Below, one piece after another: positions 7,776 through 15,212 of a stretch of 64,000 nucleotides of DNA. Source of the DNA: Clostridia bacterium (GTDB lineage: Bacteria; Bacillota; Clostridia; Oscillospirales; Acutalibacteraceae); NCBI GenBank assembly GCA_017513525.1, contig JAFXFC010000013.1:1-64000 (forward strand), written 5' to 3'. The notes below the pieces were generated by a model. It made no database searches, had not been told where the DNA came from, and saw only the letters and a list, made by a program, of their open reading frames with translations. Position 1 is the stretch's first letter; the number at the start of each line of letters is the position of its first letter. A program made the translations under genes and the position numbers.

Positions 7776-9123
7776 GTTTTTCTTATTGACTGATACTCAT
7801 TATTTTGCCCCAAAGCTTGGTTGCTACGGTGAAGAATATAAAAAATTTATGCAATTTGAGCAGAAATGCTTCGCAGAGACCTCAGCTATCAATAAAGCTG
7901 CATTTAAATGGCTTGAAACTGCAAAAGAGGCTGATGCCGTTCTTATAGCAGGGGATCTCAGCTTCAACGGCGAAAAAGAAAGCCACCTGGAATTTATTGA
8001 GCTTTTAAGAAGCCTTAAAAAAGCGGGCAAGAAGATATATGTAATAACCGCAGGACACGATTTCAACGATAAGGTTTTTGCATTCAATGATACGGGAAGA
8101 CTTGAATTCCCCGGTACAAAAAGGGAAGAGCTTTTTGATCTTTATTATGAATTCGGCTTTTCTGATGCGATTTCCGTACATAAGGATTCTCTTTCATATG
8201 TAGCACAGCTGTCAGACGGTATAAGACTTTTAGCGCTTAATAATGACGGCGATAATGCAAATAAACATACATACACAGCTTCACAGACAGAATGGATATT
8301 GAAGCAGACCAAAAAGGCGAGAGAAGACGGACAGATGATGTTCGTAATGAACCATTATCCTTTATTGCCGGGGTGTCCCCTGTTCTCTCTTGTAGGCGAT
8401 GCCGTCATGCCCAATGCCGATAAAATTACCTCAATGCTCGCAGACGAGGGCGTGCATCTCAGCTTTACGGGTCATATGCACAACCAGAGTATAAAAATGA
8501 AGCTTTCAAGTGAGGGAAACCGCTTCTGGGATGTCTGCACAGGCTCACTTATCGGTTGTCCCGCTTATATGAGACTTGTTGAAATTCAGGATAAGTCAAC
8601 GGTAAAAATAGAATCCATACCCGTGCCCGAATTCGATTGGGATATGCAAGGACTTACAAATGAAGAATATTTCAGAAGACAGTTTGATATGATGATAAAT
8701 ACATATCTTGACTGTCTTTCAGAAGACCCAAAAAGGCTTTTGGGTAAATTCGGAATGAAAGACCCTAATCCGGCTCTTATAAAGATTTGCACAGTCATAG
8801 GAAATGCTCTTAACAATGCTACTATAGGAAGTCTTTGTGCAAAGCTTTTCGTAAAGTGTGACGAAGCAATTAAGGACAGACCCGTCAGAGATTTCATGTT
8901 GGAAATAGTAAGAAATGTCTTTGTCGGTAATGCCCCTTATGTTGCAGGCACTCCCGAATATGAAGCTTTTATGGGTATTCTTGACAGATTTTCACCGCTT
9001 CTCTCCCTTTTAGGCAATGCCGTAAAAATAAACGGCAAAAAGGCAGACATCCGTGATATCCTCAAAAACTGCATAGGCCACTACGGCGTAGACGAATATA
9101 ACACAACAATAACACTCGAATAA
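7762..9123 (+). CDS. Calcineurin-like metallophosphoesterase
   Basis: 453 residues. Metallophosphoesterase motifs appear in order: LTDTHYF (DxH, about 9-15), IAGDLSFNG (GDxx, about 62-70), TAGHDFND where GNHD/E is usual, MNHYPLL (about 196-202) and FTGHMHNQ (GHxH, about 235-242). The Asn of GNH is replaced here (AGHD). The C-terminal ~170 residues are helical and of unknown role. No signal peptide, so probably intracellular. GAGGAG precedes the ATG, which lies inside the nitroreductase gene. Substrate (phosphodiester, phosphoprotein or nucleotide) cannot be told. Confidence 0.85.
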   Translation: MKPFKFFLLTDTHYFAPKLGCYGEEYKKFMQFEQKCFAETSAINKAAFKWLETAKEADAVLIAGDLSFNGEKESHLEFIELLRSLKKAGKKIYVITAGHDFNDKVFAFNDTGRLEFPGTKREELFDLYYEFGFSDAISVHKDSLSYVAQLSDGIRLLALNNDGDNANKHTYTASQTEWILKQTKKAREDGQMMFVMNHYPLLPGCPLFSLVGDAVMPNADKITSMLADEGVHLSFTGHMHNQSIKMKLSSEGNRFWDVCTGSLIGCPAYMRLVEIQDKSTVKIESIPVPEFDWDMQGLTNEEYFRRQFDMMINTYLDCLSEDPKRLLGKFGMKDPNPALIKICTVIGNALNNATIGSLCAKLFVKCDEAIKDRPVRDFMLEIVRNVFVGNAPYVAGTPEYEAFMGILDRFSPLLSLLGNAVKINGKKADIRDILKNCIGHYGVDEYNTTITLE

Positions 9124-9169
9124 TAACAAGGTGCTGCAAAAACAAAAAACATAATTTAGCGGTGCATTT

Positions 9170-9350
9170 ATGGGGGGCATTTTGTAGGGGAGGGGGTTCC
9201 CCTCCCGCCAACAATGGGATGTAACTTTAAAAATTATTTGTTTTTCATATTAAAAAACAGTAGTTTTTACTTTCCTCTGTGCAAACCTTTATATAATTAA
9301 TTGTTTTCTCTCGCTTCGGGAGGGGAAACCCCTCCCCTACAAATGTAAAG
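9170..9350. repeat. R2 repeat, copy a
   Basis: Bounded by two G-rich/C-rich hairpins: GTAGGGGAGGGG...CCCCTCCCG at about 9186-9208 and CGGGAGGGGAAACCCCTCCCCTAC at about 9318-9342. Between them is AT-rich DNA containing TTTACTTTCC, conserved in the other R2 copies. It sits between convergent genes and has no ORF. Confidence 0.75.
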
Positions 9351-9395
9351 GTAACTTACTGCGATAATTGTGAATTTTTTAAATACAATAAAAAC

Positions 9396-9428
9396 GGTCT
9401 CAAGCCCAATTTTAGCAGGCTTGAGACC
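9396..9428. terminator. Hairpin terminator between convergent genes
   Basis: GGTCTCAAGCC (9396-9406) pairs perfectly with GGCTTGAGACC (9418-9428). The same stem recurs at 36228-36263, so it is a recurring terminator cassette. It lies between the phosphoesterase (+) and the binding protein (-). Confidence 0.65.
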
Positions 9429-9489
9429 TTGAATTTTGTGGAATTGGTTTTTACCTTCTTTTTTTTCTGAAACTCCGAATTGCGAATTA

Positions 9490-10473
9490 TCATTCAATTT
9501 TCATGTAATCTTCAGGAACGGTAATACCTAAAAGTTGACATCTTTCGGGGATATAGCGTTTCAGGTATTCATCTGCATATTTTATTTCCATTTCGGCAGG
9601 GTCTTTCCCTTCTGCTAAAATCTCATATGCCATAAGACCTGCTTCGTATCCGAGGTCATAATATTCAATTCCGACGGTTGCAACTCCGCAGTCGAGAGCA
9701 ACATCGTTGTTTCCTGCAACAAGAGGAATTTTTGCAGGCTCAAGTATATTATTGATAGCCTGAGTGTTTGAAGCCACGGTGTTGTCGGTGGGTGTATAAA
9801 TTACATCACACTCGGACGCCGCCTGCTGAGTTACCAGTGTAACATCTGTTGTATCAACAAAGGTATAATTCTGACACTTAAAACCGTAGGAAGTAAGATG
9901 CTTTGTTATTTCATCTGCCTGATACTTGGAATTTATTTCGCTGGAGCAATAAAGAATTCCCACTTTTTTTGCATCGGGGAATAATTCATATATAACCTCA
10001 GCCTGTTCTTCAAGAGGAAGAAGATCTGAACAGCCCGTCACATTGAAGCCTGTTTTGCCCGTGAAATTTTCGAGTCCCAATGTTGACTCAAAATCCGTAA
10101 CAGAACAGGCAACAACGGGAATTTCAGAGGTTGCTTCTGCTGCTGCAGCAAGGGCATTTGTGGAATTTGCGAAAATAAGGTCATACTTCTCGGAAGCAAA
10201 AAGAGAACAGATGCTTGCGGCATTTGTTTTATCGCCTGCGGCGTTCTGATAGTCGAATGTAACATTCTGTCCGAGCTTTTCAGAAAGTGCAGCCTTAAAG
10301 CCCTCGGTTGCACTGTTGAGTGCTTTATGCTCAATAAACTGACATATACCTATTTTATACAGGGCATTTGCATTTATATCTGAATTCGGTTCATTTTCAG
10401 TGCAGGAGGAAAATGCGGAAAAAATAAGTGCGGAAATAAGAAAACATAAAAACTTTTTAAATACGTTTTTCAT
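9490..10473 (-). CDS. ABC transporter substrate-binding lipoprotein (PF04392 type)
   Basis: 327 residues. The signal peptide ends in FSAFSSC, giving a lipidated Cys at about 22-23. The mature part has the two-lobed pattern of the TrpX/YtfQ-like ABC_sub_bind family: YKIGICQFIEH, NVTFDYQNA, DLIFANSTNA, VACSVTDF, KVGILYCSSEINS, and YTPTDNTVA followed by IPLVAGNND. Members bind amino acids such as tryptophan or other small ligands. Start at 10473 after AAGGAG. The permease and ATPase genes normally linked to this family are not adjacent, so it is an orphan component here. Confidence 0.85.
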   Translation of the reverse strand: MKNVFKKFLCFLISALIFSAFSSCTENEPNSDINANALYKIGICQFIEHKALNSATEGFKAALSEKLGQNVTFDYQNAAGDKTNAASICSLFASEKYDLIFANSTNALAAAAEATSEIPVVACSVTDFESTLGLENFTGKTGFNVTGCSDLLPLEEQAEVIYELFPDAKKVGILYCSSEINSKYQADEITKHLTSYGFKCQNYTFVDTTDVTLVTQQAASECDVIYTPTDNTVASNTQAINNILEPAKIPLVAGNNDVALDCGVATVGIEYYDLGYEAGLMAYEILAEGKDPAEMEIKYADEYLKRYIPERCQLLGITVPEDYMKIE

Positions 10474-10674
10474 AAGATATTCTCCTTTTTTTTCTATATA
10501 TAGAATACACTTTTTTTGCAAGGCTTGTCAATAAAAATTGAACTGCCTGAGAGCATCAAAAAAGCTTTTGAAACCATTTTGTAATATTTGCCATTAAAGT
10601 GCATAAATTTCTTTAATGAACATTATGAAATTGTGTAATAAGTTATAATCTTTATGACAATTATTACAAAACCC

Positions 10675-10703
10675 TTGCTTTTTTTTACAATGGGTGGTAT
10701 ATT
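10675..10703 (+). promoter_or_regulatory. Promoter of the small EETT-repeat lipoprotein
   Basis: TTGCTT (10675-10680), 17 bases, TATATT (10698-10703). The leader contains an inverted repeat TGCGTT/AACGCA near 10712-10730, then GGAGG before the ATG at 10763. The promoter at 11193 has the same layout and similar flanks. Confidence 0.6.
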
Positions 10704-10762
10704 TCCTCTTGCGTTAAGACACAACGCACAAAAAACATATATAATTTTTGGAGGAATTAACT

Positions 10763-10999
10763 ATGAAAAAGTTATTCGCTGTTCTTTTAACTCTCGTTCT
10801 CGTTGTTGGCGTTTTCGCTGCTTGTGACACAACTGCAGAAGAAACAACTGTTGCTCCCGAAGAGACAACTGTTGCTGCTGAAGAAACAACTCTTGCAGAA
10901 GGCGAAACAGCTGAAGAAACAACAGAAGCTGTTGAAGAAACAACAGAAGCTGTTGAAGAAACAACAGAAGCTGCTGCTGAAGAAACAACTGTTGCTTAA
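10763..10999 (+). CDS. Small lipoprotein with Glu-Thr repeats (leader and linker only)
   Basis: 79 residues. The signal peptide and lipobox (VVGVFAAC, Cys about 20) are nearly the same as those of the binding protein 266 bases downstream. The rest is low-complexity sequence built of EETT and EAVEETTE units, including a 21-base unit repeated in tandem, with no folded domain. It resembles the linker between the lipid anchor and domain of a larger lipoprotein. It may be a truncated duplicate, a spacer lipoprotein, or a decoy for export. GGAGG lies upstream and a strong terminator follows, so it looks like an independently expressed unit. Function unknown. Confidence 0.65.
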   Translation: MKKLFAVLLTLVLVVGVFAACDTTAEETTVAPEETTVAAEETTLAEGETAEETTEAVEETTEAVEETTEAAAEETTVA

Positions 11000-11024
11000 T
11001 CAGTAAACCCAGGTAATAAAGACA

Positions 11025-11058
11025 GGTGCGCAGAAATGGCGCACCTTGTTTTTTTTTG
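11025..11058 (+). terminator. Rho-independent terminator after the small lipoprotein
   Basis: GGTGCGC (11025-11031) pairs with GCGCACC (11039-11045), then a run of nine T follows TTG. Confidence 0.9.
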
Positions 11059-11192
11059 CATAATATAGCGCAATTTTCTGCATAATGTGAATATTTATGA
11101 ATTTATATATAACATATTGCATAAATATAAGCGTGTGGGTGGAAAATGTAAGGCTATATTTCACAAAGTTTCAAATAAATATACAAAACCCC

Positions 11193-11221
11193 TTGCATTT
11201 TCTTTCATATAGTGGTATAGT
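11193..11221 (+). promoter_or_regulatory. Promoter of the amino-acid ABC transporter operon
   Basis: TTGCAT (11193-11198), 17 bases, TATAGT (11216-11221). It lies 43 bases before the ATG at 11265, with TGGAGG close to the start codon. Confidence 0.65.
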
Positions 11222-11264
11222 CTACCACGCAATTAAATAAAATAATTTTTTGGAGGAAAAAACA

Positions 11265-12158
11265 ATGAAAAAGATTATTGCAGTTCTTTTAACACTTGTA
11301 CTTGCAGTAGGCTTATTTGCAGCTTGCAGCAACACAGGAACAGAAACAACAACTGACGGCGCAGAAGATACAACTGCTGCAAAGACAGAGCTTCTTAAGG
11401 TTATTGACATTGCTCTTACAAGCGAAGAATATGCTTTCGCTGTAACAAAGGGCGATACAGAGCTTCTTAACTCTCTTAACAGCTTCCTTGCTGACATCAA
11501 GGAAAACGGCAAGTTCGATGAAATCATGAACAAGTATTTCGGTGACGGCACTCCCGAAGGTGTTCTTGTTTCCGATGCAACTGTAGGTGCTTCCGACAAT
11601 CAGCTTGTTATTGCAACAAATGCTGCTTTTGCTCCCTTTGAGTATGTTGAAGGCGAATACTACTACGGTGTTGACATTGAAATCATGAACCTTTTCGCAC
11701 AGTCCCTCGGCAAGACTCTTGCTGTGAACGACATGGAATTTGACTCTGTTTGCACAGCAGTAGGCGAAGATATGTGTGACATCGCAGCTTCAGGTCTTAC
11801 AGTTAATGACGAGCGTAAGGAAATCCTTGATTTCTCAACTTCCTACTACAATGCTTCTCAGAAGATCATTGCTGCTGCAGACGACACAGCATTTGATGCT
11901 TGTGAAACAGCAGAAGATGCAGAAGCAGTTATCAAGGCTCTTGCAGAAGGCACAAAAATCGGTTACCAGACAGGCACAACAGGTGCTTTCTATATCGACG
12001 GTGATGCAGACTGGGGCTTTGACGGCTTCGCAAACATCGTTGGTACAGGCTATTCAAACGGTGCATTTGCTGTTCAGGATATTCTCAACGGTAATATCGC
12101 TTATGTTGTTATCGACGAAGCTCCCGCAGCTAACATTGTTGCAGGCGTAAACGGCTGA
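11265..12158 (+). CDS. Amino-acid ABC transporter binding lipoprotein, circularly permuted family 3
   Basis: 297 residues with a lipobox (GLFAAC, Cys about 20). This is the extracytoplasmic binding protein of the following permease and ATPase; family 3 proteins bind polar amino acids. The domain order is odd. After the linker come SEEYAFAVTKGDTELLNSLN and IMNKYFGDG (about 50-95), which in family 3 form the C-terminal end. Only then comes the usual N-terminal segment (LVIATNAAFAPFEY, about 112-125), followed by GLTVNDERKEILDFS and YYNASQ. The protein ends at VVIDEAPAANIV, exactly where the missing C-terminal part would normally follow. This reads as a circular permutation rather than a truncation, since all segments are present. 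A terminator follows. Confidence 0.85.
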   Translation: MKKIIAVLLTLVLAVGLFAACSNTGTETTTDGAEDTTAAKTELLKVIDIALTSEEYAFAVTKGDTELLNSLNSFLADIKENGKFDEIMNKYFGDGTPEGVLVSDATVGASDNQLVIATNAAFAPFEYVEGEYYYGVDIEIMNLFAQSLGKTLAVNDMEFDSVCTAVGEDMCDIAASGLTVNDERKEILDFSTSYYNASQKIIAAADDTAFDACETAEDAEAVIKALAEGTKIGYQTGTTGAFYIDGDADWGFDGFANIVGTGYSNGAFAVQDILNGNIAYVVIDEAPAANIVAGVNG

Positions 12159-12177
12159 TAGAAATTTTAAGTATTTT

Positions 12178-12210
12178 CAACCCCGCCGTAAAGACGGGGT
12201 TGTGTTTTTT
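12178..12210 (+). terminator. Terminator/attenuator between binding protein and permease
   Basis: CAACCCCG (12178-12185) pairs with CGGGGTTG (12194-12201), followed by TGTTTTTT. It would lower permease and ATPase expression relative to the binding protein. Confidence 0.8.
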
Positions 12211-12237
12211 CATAAAATCTACAGAAAGGCTTGCTTC

Positions 12238-12267
12238 ATGTATGAAGCAGTGCATCAATTATGCTGA
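12238..12267 (+). CDS. Nine-codon leader ORF overlapping the permease start
   Basis: ATG at 12238 with AAAGG 8 bases upstream encodes MYEAVHQLC and stops at TGA 12265-12267. That stop overlaps the permease ATG (12261) in another frame. The permease itself has no visible ribosome site, so translation may be coupled to termination of this leader. A palindrome, GCTTCATGTATGAAGC (12234-12249 approx.), covers its start. It could also be chance. Confidence 0.4.
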   Translation: MYEAVHQLC

Positions 12268-13094
12268 CAGACTTTTCTCTTAAATGGGATAAATTTATTA
12301 TCAATTTTATTGATAAGGGCGGCTATAAGCAGGTTTTAACAGGTCTTGAACACACTATTACAGTTGCAGTTCTCGGTTTGATTATCGGTATGGTCATAGG
12401 TATTGTTATTGCAATAATAAGCGTTATGCCCAAATACCCTGTTCTTCCCTATAAAATGCAAAGGGTATATGACCGTTTTCTCAGTAAATTCCCGAAAAAT
12501 CCCGCCCTTCGTATAATTACCCTTTATTATGTTTTCTTTGCCATTATGTGGGTGCTTCAGAGAATTCCCGTAATACTTCAGAAGATATGTTCTCTCTATG
12601 TAGCTCTTTTCAGAGGAACACCTGTTATGGTTCAGCTTCTTTTAGGATATTTTGTTCTCTTCCCCTCAATGGGTATCAAAATTACTGCCGTACAGGCAAG
12701 TATTATAATATTCGGTCTTAACAGCGGCGCATATGTTTCTGAAATTATGCGAGGCGGTATCAATTCCGTAGATGTGGGTCAGCTTGAAGCCGCAAGAGCC
12801 GTAGGCTTTTCGTATTCTTCGAGTATGATAAAAATAGTCGTACCGCAGGCAGTAAAGAATATTCTTCCCACCCTCGGAAACGAATTTATTGCACTTATCA
12901 AGGAGACCTCAATTATCGGTTATGCAGGTGCACTTGACCTTGTTTACGCATTCAAGCAGATAGGAACAAGTACATACGAATATACCGTTCCTTATATAGT
13001 TCTTTCTGTTATCTATATCGCGTTGGTAGTTATTATCACTGCGGCACTCAAAATTATGGAAAGGTGGTTGGCAAAAAGTGATAGACGTAATTGA
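12261..13094 (+). CDS. Amino-acid ABC transporter permease (HisM/GlnP family)
   Basis: 277 residues with several membrane helices. It carries the ATPase-contact EAA loop [12 protein letters not shown] (about 174-185), then [13 protein letters not shown], and the family segment [17 protein letters not shown] (about 112-128). It is longer than typical (about 220 residues): residues ~55-105 form an insertion (basic loop, then [12 protein letters not shown]) between the first helix and the conserved core. It probably forms a homodimer, since only one permease gene is present. The ATPase gene overlaps its end by 17 bases. Confidence 0.92.
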   Translation: MLTDFSLKWDKFIINFIDKGGYKQVLTGLEHTITVAVLGLIIGMVIGIVIAIISVMPKYPVLPYKMQRVYDRFLSKFPKNPALRIITLYYVFFAIMWVLQRIPVILQKICSLYVALFRGTPVMVQLLLGYFVLFPSMGIKITAVQASIIIFGLNSGAYVSEIMRGGINSVDVGQLEAARAVGFSYSSSMIKIVVPQAVKNILPTLGNEFIALIKETSIIGYAGALDLVYAFKQIGTSTYEYTVPYIVLSVIYIALVVIITAALKIMERWLAKSDRRN

Positions 13095-13857
13095 GCTTCA
13101 TAAAAGCTTCGGTAAAAACGAAGTTCTTAAAGGTATAACAACCACCATTTCAGAGGGTGAAAAGGTTGTTATCATAGGAGCATCGGGCAGCGGTAAGAGT
13201 ACATTTCTTCGTTGCCTTAACTGTATGGAGGACCCAACCTCCGGCTCGATAATTTTCGAGGGTGAGGATATTGCAAATATCCATGTTGATATTAACCGCC
13301 ACCGTGAAAAGATAGGAATGGTTTTCCAGCAGTTCAATCTTTTCAATAATAAAACAGTCCTTGATAATGTCATGTTAGCGCCCTATTGCCTCGGAAAGAA
13401 AAAGCTCAAGGCACTTAAAAAAGATCCCGCTTATAACGGTCCCAAAACGGCAAAGGAGCTAAAGGCAGTATGCCGTGAAGACGCAATAAGACTTCTCAAG
13501 CGAGTAGGACTTGAAGAAAAGGCAGATGCATACCCGTCAACTCTTTCAGGCGGACAGAAACAGCGTGTTGCAATTGCAAGAGCCCTTGCTATGAATCCCA
13601 AGGTAATGCTTTTTGATGAACCCACCTCCGCGCTTGACCCCGAAATGGTAGGAGAGGTCTTAGAGCTCATGAAGGAGTTAGCAAAAGAGGGAATGACAAT
13701 GGTAATAGTCACCCACGAAATGGGCTTTGCAAAGGAAGTTGCAACAAGAGTTATCTTCATTGATGGAGGTAAAATAGCAGAAGAGGGAACTCCCGAGGAA
13801 TTCTTCGGCGCTCCCAAATGCCCCGCCCTTAAGGACTTCCTTTCAAAAGTGCTCTGA
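13078..13857 (+). CDS. Amino-acid ABC transporter ATP-binding protein (GlnQ/HisP family)
   Basis: 259 residues with a GTG start inside the permease gene. Walker [10 protein letters not shown] (about 35-43), Q-loop VFQQFNLF (about 83-90), signature LSGGQKQR (about 157-164), Walker [14 protein letters not shown] (about 178-190) and H-loop VTHEMGF (about 212-218) are all intact. About 35 lysine-rich residues are inserted after the Q-loop ([15 protein letters not shown]...), more than in most homologues. It powers uptake by the permease and binding protein. A perfect 13-bp stem follows its stop. Confidence 0.95.
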   Translation: MIDVIELHKSFGKNEVLKGITTTISEGEKVVIIGASGSGKSTFLRCLNCMEDPTSGSIIFEGEDIANIHVDINRHREKIGMVFQQFNLFNNKTVLDNVMLAPYCLGKKKLKALKKDPAYNGPKTAKELKAVCREDAIRLLKRVGLEEKADAYPSTLSGGQKQRVAIARALAMNPKVMLFDEPTSALDPEMVGEVLELMKELAKEGMTMVIVTHEMGFAKEVATRVIFIDGGKIAEEGTPEEFFGAPKCPALKDFLSKVL

Positions 13858-13870
13858 AAAACAAAAAGTA

Positions 13871-13906
13871 AAATGTTACACAATTGTGTTATTTGTGTAA
13901 CATTTT
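13871..13906 (+). terminator. Hairpin terminator after the amino-acid transporter operon
   Basis: AAATGTTACACAA pairs with TTGTGTAACATTT, a perfect 13-bp stem with a short loop and a brief T-tract. It isolates the transporter from the small-peptide operon. Confidence 0.65.
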
Positions 13907-13937
13907 AGGTGCATAAAAAATTTAGTTAAATTTACTA

Positions 13938-13966
13938 TTGTGTTGTTTTTTGTTATGTGATATGAT
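13938..13966 (+). promoter_or_regulatory. Promoter of the four-peptide operon
   Basis: TTGTGT (13938-13943), 17 bases, TATGAT (13961-13966). It lies 42 bases before the first peptide ATG and directly after the terminator hairpin at 13871-13906. Confidence 0.55.
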
Positions 13967-14008
13967 GAGAGTGAAATAATAACCAAATTTGAAAGAGAGG
14001 TGCTTTTG

Positions 14009-14134
14009 ATGTTCGGTATCACAATAGAGGAAATTATTGCTTTTCTTGATAAGATTCTCAAAGGTATTAAAGAGTTTTTCGCAAAGCTCGGCATCATTGT
14101 TTTCCCCGATGAGGAAACTACCACAGAAGCATAA
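14009..14134 (+). CDS. Small amphipathic peptide 1 (41 residues)
   Basis: GAGAGG lies 9 bases before the ATG. The peptide starts MFGITIEEIIAFLDKIL, has a central amphipathic helix containing KEFFAKLG, and ends in an acidic tail DEETTTEA. There is no signal peptide, lipobox, Cys or double-Gly leader. It shares the pattern hydrophobic/Phe-rich helix, FF(A/S)xLG and acidic C-terminus with the next peptides. Not recognised. Possible roles: membrane-active peptide, secreted signal, bacteriocin-like factor, or small membrane-protein regulator. The repeated architecture in four consecutive ORFs, each with a ribosome site, argues that it is translated. Confidence 0.65.
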   Translation: MFGITIEEIIAFLDKILKGIKEFFAKLGIIVFPDEETTTEA

Positions 14135-14186
14135 TAATTTCAGTGTTATATAATGCTTAAAAATAAAGATTAATGAGGTGTATATT

Positions 14187-14336
14187 ATGAAATGGGATTA
14201 TTTATTATCCATTGACGCTGTAAAGGATTTATTCCGTCGTTTACTTGATGCTCTTAATAAGTTCTTCTCTTTACTCGGCTTCCCGCTTTTCAAGGAAGAA
14301 ACACTTGAAGAAGAATCGTCATCTTCCGAAGCATAA
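14187..14336 (+). CDS. Small amphipathic peptide 2 (49 residues)
   Basis: TGAGGTG lies 7 bases before the ATG. The N-terminal and central part (DAVKDLFRRLLDALNKFF, then SLLGF) forms an amphipathic helix with Arg/Lys on one face. The tail (EETLEEESSSSEA) is strongly acidic. The FFSLLG segment corresponds to FFAKLG of peptide 1. No homologue recognised, no export signal visible. Confidence 0.65.
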   Translation: MKWDYLLSIDAVKDLFRRLLDALNKFFSLLGFPLFKEETLEEESSSSEA

Positions 14337-14370
14337 GTTTACTTTTCGGATTTAGAAAGAGGCACAACAA

Positions 14371-14511
14371 GTGATAGATTTTATACAGGCTATTATCAAT
14401 TTCTTTGTTGATATATTTTCCGCTATCAGTGATTTCATATATGGCGGTTTTAACCCCGGTGATATCATCGGCGGAAATAACAACGGAAATTCAGAAGATG
14501 AAGCACAATAA
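14371..14511 (+). CDS. Small amphipathic peptide 3 (46 residues)
   Basis: GTG start with AAAGAGG 8 bases upstream. The first half (MIDFIQAIINFFVDIFSAI) is very hydrophobic and Phe/Ile-rich, enough to lie in a membrane. The second half is Gly/Asn-rich (GGNNNGN) and ends in SEDEAQ. It is the most divergent member of the set but keeps the hydrophobic-helix-plus-acidic-tail layout. Confidence 0.6.
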   Translation: MIDFIQAIINFFVDIFSAISDFIYGGFNPGDIIGGNNNGNSEDEAQ

Positions 14512-14549
14512 AATTATTATTTTTCAACATTAAGCTATGAGGTGATATT

Positions 14550-14663
14550 ATGTTAGTAAATTTTAATTTTGATGCTCTTCTCAAACTTTTTGACGCTATT
14601 TTTGAAGCATTTGCAAAGCTTTTTGCAAAGCTTGGTTTTGATTACAAAATCGAAGAAAATTAA
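14550..14663 (+). CDS. Small amphipathic peptide 4 (37 residues)
   Basis: TGAGGTGAT lies 5 bases before the ATG, the strongest ribosome site of the four. LLKLFDAIFEAFAKLF, followed by AKLGF, is an almost ideal amphipathic helix; the end is DYKIEEN. The AKLFAKLGF segment parallels KEFFAKLG of peptide 1. A terminator 47 bases after the stop ends the operon. Confidence 0.65.
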   Translation: MLVNFNFDALLKLFDAIFEAFAKLFAKLGFDYKIEEN

Positions 14664-14710
14664 GCATAAAAAGATTTAAATCCTTTAACATATTTATAAG
14701 TAAAGAAATA

Positions 14711-14743
14711 ACCGACGGTTATATGCCGTCGGTTTTCTCTTTT
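14711..14743 (+). terminator. Terminator of the four-peptide operon
   Basis: ACCGACGG (14711-14718) pairs with CCGTCGGT (14725-14732), followed by TTTCTCTTTT. Confidence 0.9.
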
Positions 14744-14757
14744 CAGTAGAGTAGTTT

Positions 14758-15039
14758 TCAGCCTGCTTTATGAGTATATTTAATTGTTGAATAGATTTTT
14801 TTTCGTTCTGAGTCTTCTTTTTCTTCAAGGCGTCTGTATTTTTCAAAGAGATTGGTTGCCATAAAACATTTACCGCCGTTAATCTCAGCGCAATTTTTCA
14901 GGACATATTTTATCAGCTCACTGCGCTCAGGAAACTGTGTTGTCATGCAAGTACCCTTTATGTAGCCTTCACACTGTAGGGTAGCTCTGCCTTCCTTGAG
15001 AAAAAACGGACACTTGATAAATTCTTCGATTGATCTCAT
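14758..15039 (-). CDS. Small Cys-rich protein of mobile-element type
   Basis: 93 residues starting MRSIEEFIKCPFF after GGAGG. The pattern CPFFLKEG ... CEGYIKGTCMT ... NCAEINGGKC suggests a small zinc-binding or disulfide-bonded fold. Proteins with CPF(F/Y)...CEG spacing occur in phages and integrative elements of Firmicutes; this comparison is from memory. It is transcribed toward the left and has a candidate promoter at 15288-15316 overlapping the XRE control region. Function unknown. Confidence 0.6.
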   Translation of the reverse strand: MRSIEEFIKCPFFLKEGRATLQCEGYIKGTCMTTQFPERSELIKYVLKNCAEINGGKCFMATNLFEKYRRLEEKEDSERKKIYSTIKYTHKAG

Positions 15040-15212
15040 TTTAACCTCCGTTACATTAAAAAAATGATAGTCTGCGATAAAGTCCCTTGAATGGTACATG
15101 ATAAGATGTATTATACTTTTAGGAACTTTTTATGCTGCCGCACCGCTGAGAACAGCAAAAACTGTAAATCGCAGAACCGGTGTTTTATAACACGGATAAT
15201 TTTCTGCAGATA

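Noticed and set aside
10761-10988. - strand ORF rich in Leu and Gln
   Set aside because: It is the antisense reading of the GAAGAAACAACA repeat in the small lipoprotein gene; it has no ribosome site and a low-complexity product.
13876-14124. 82-residue - strand ORF opposite peptide 1
   Set aside because: It crosses the transporter terminator hairpin and the promoter region and lacks a ribosome site; the + strand peptide has one.
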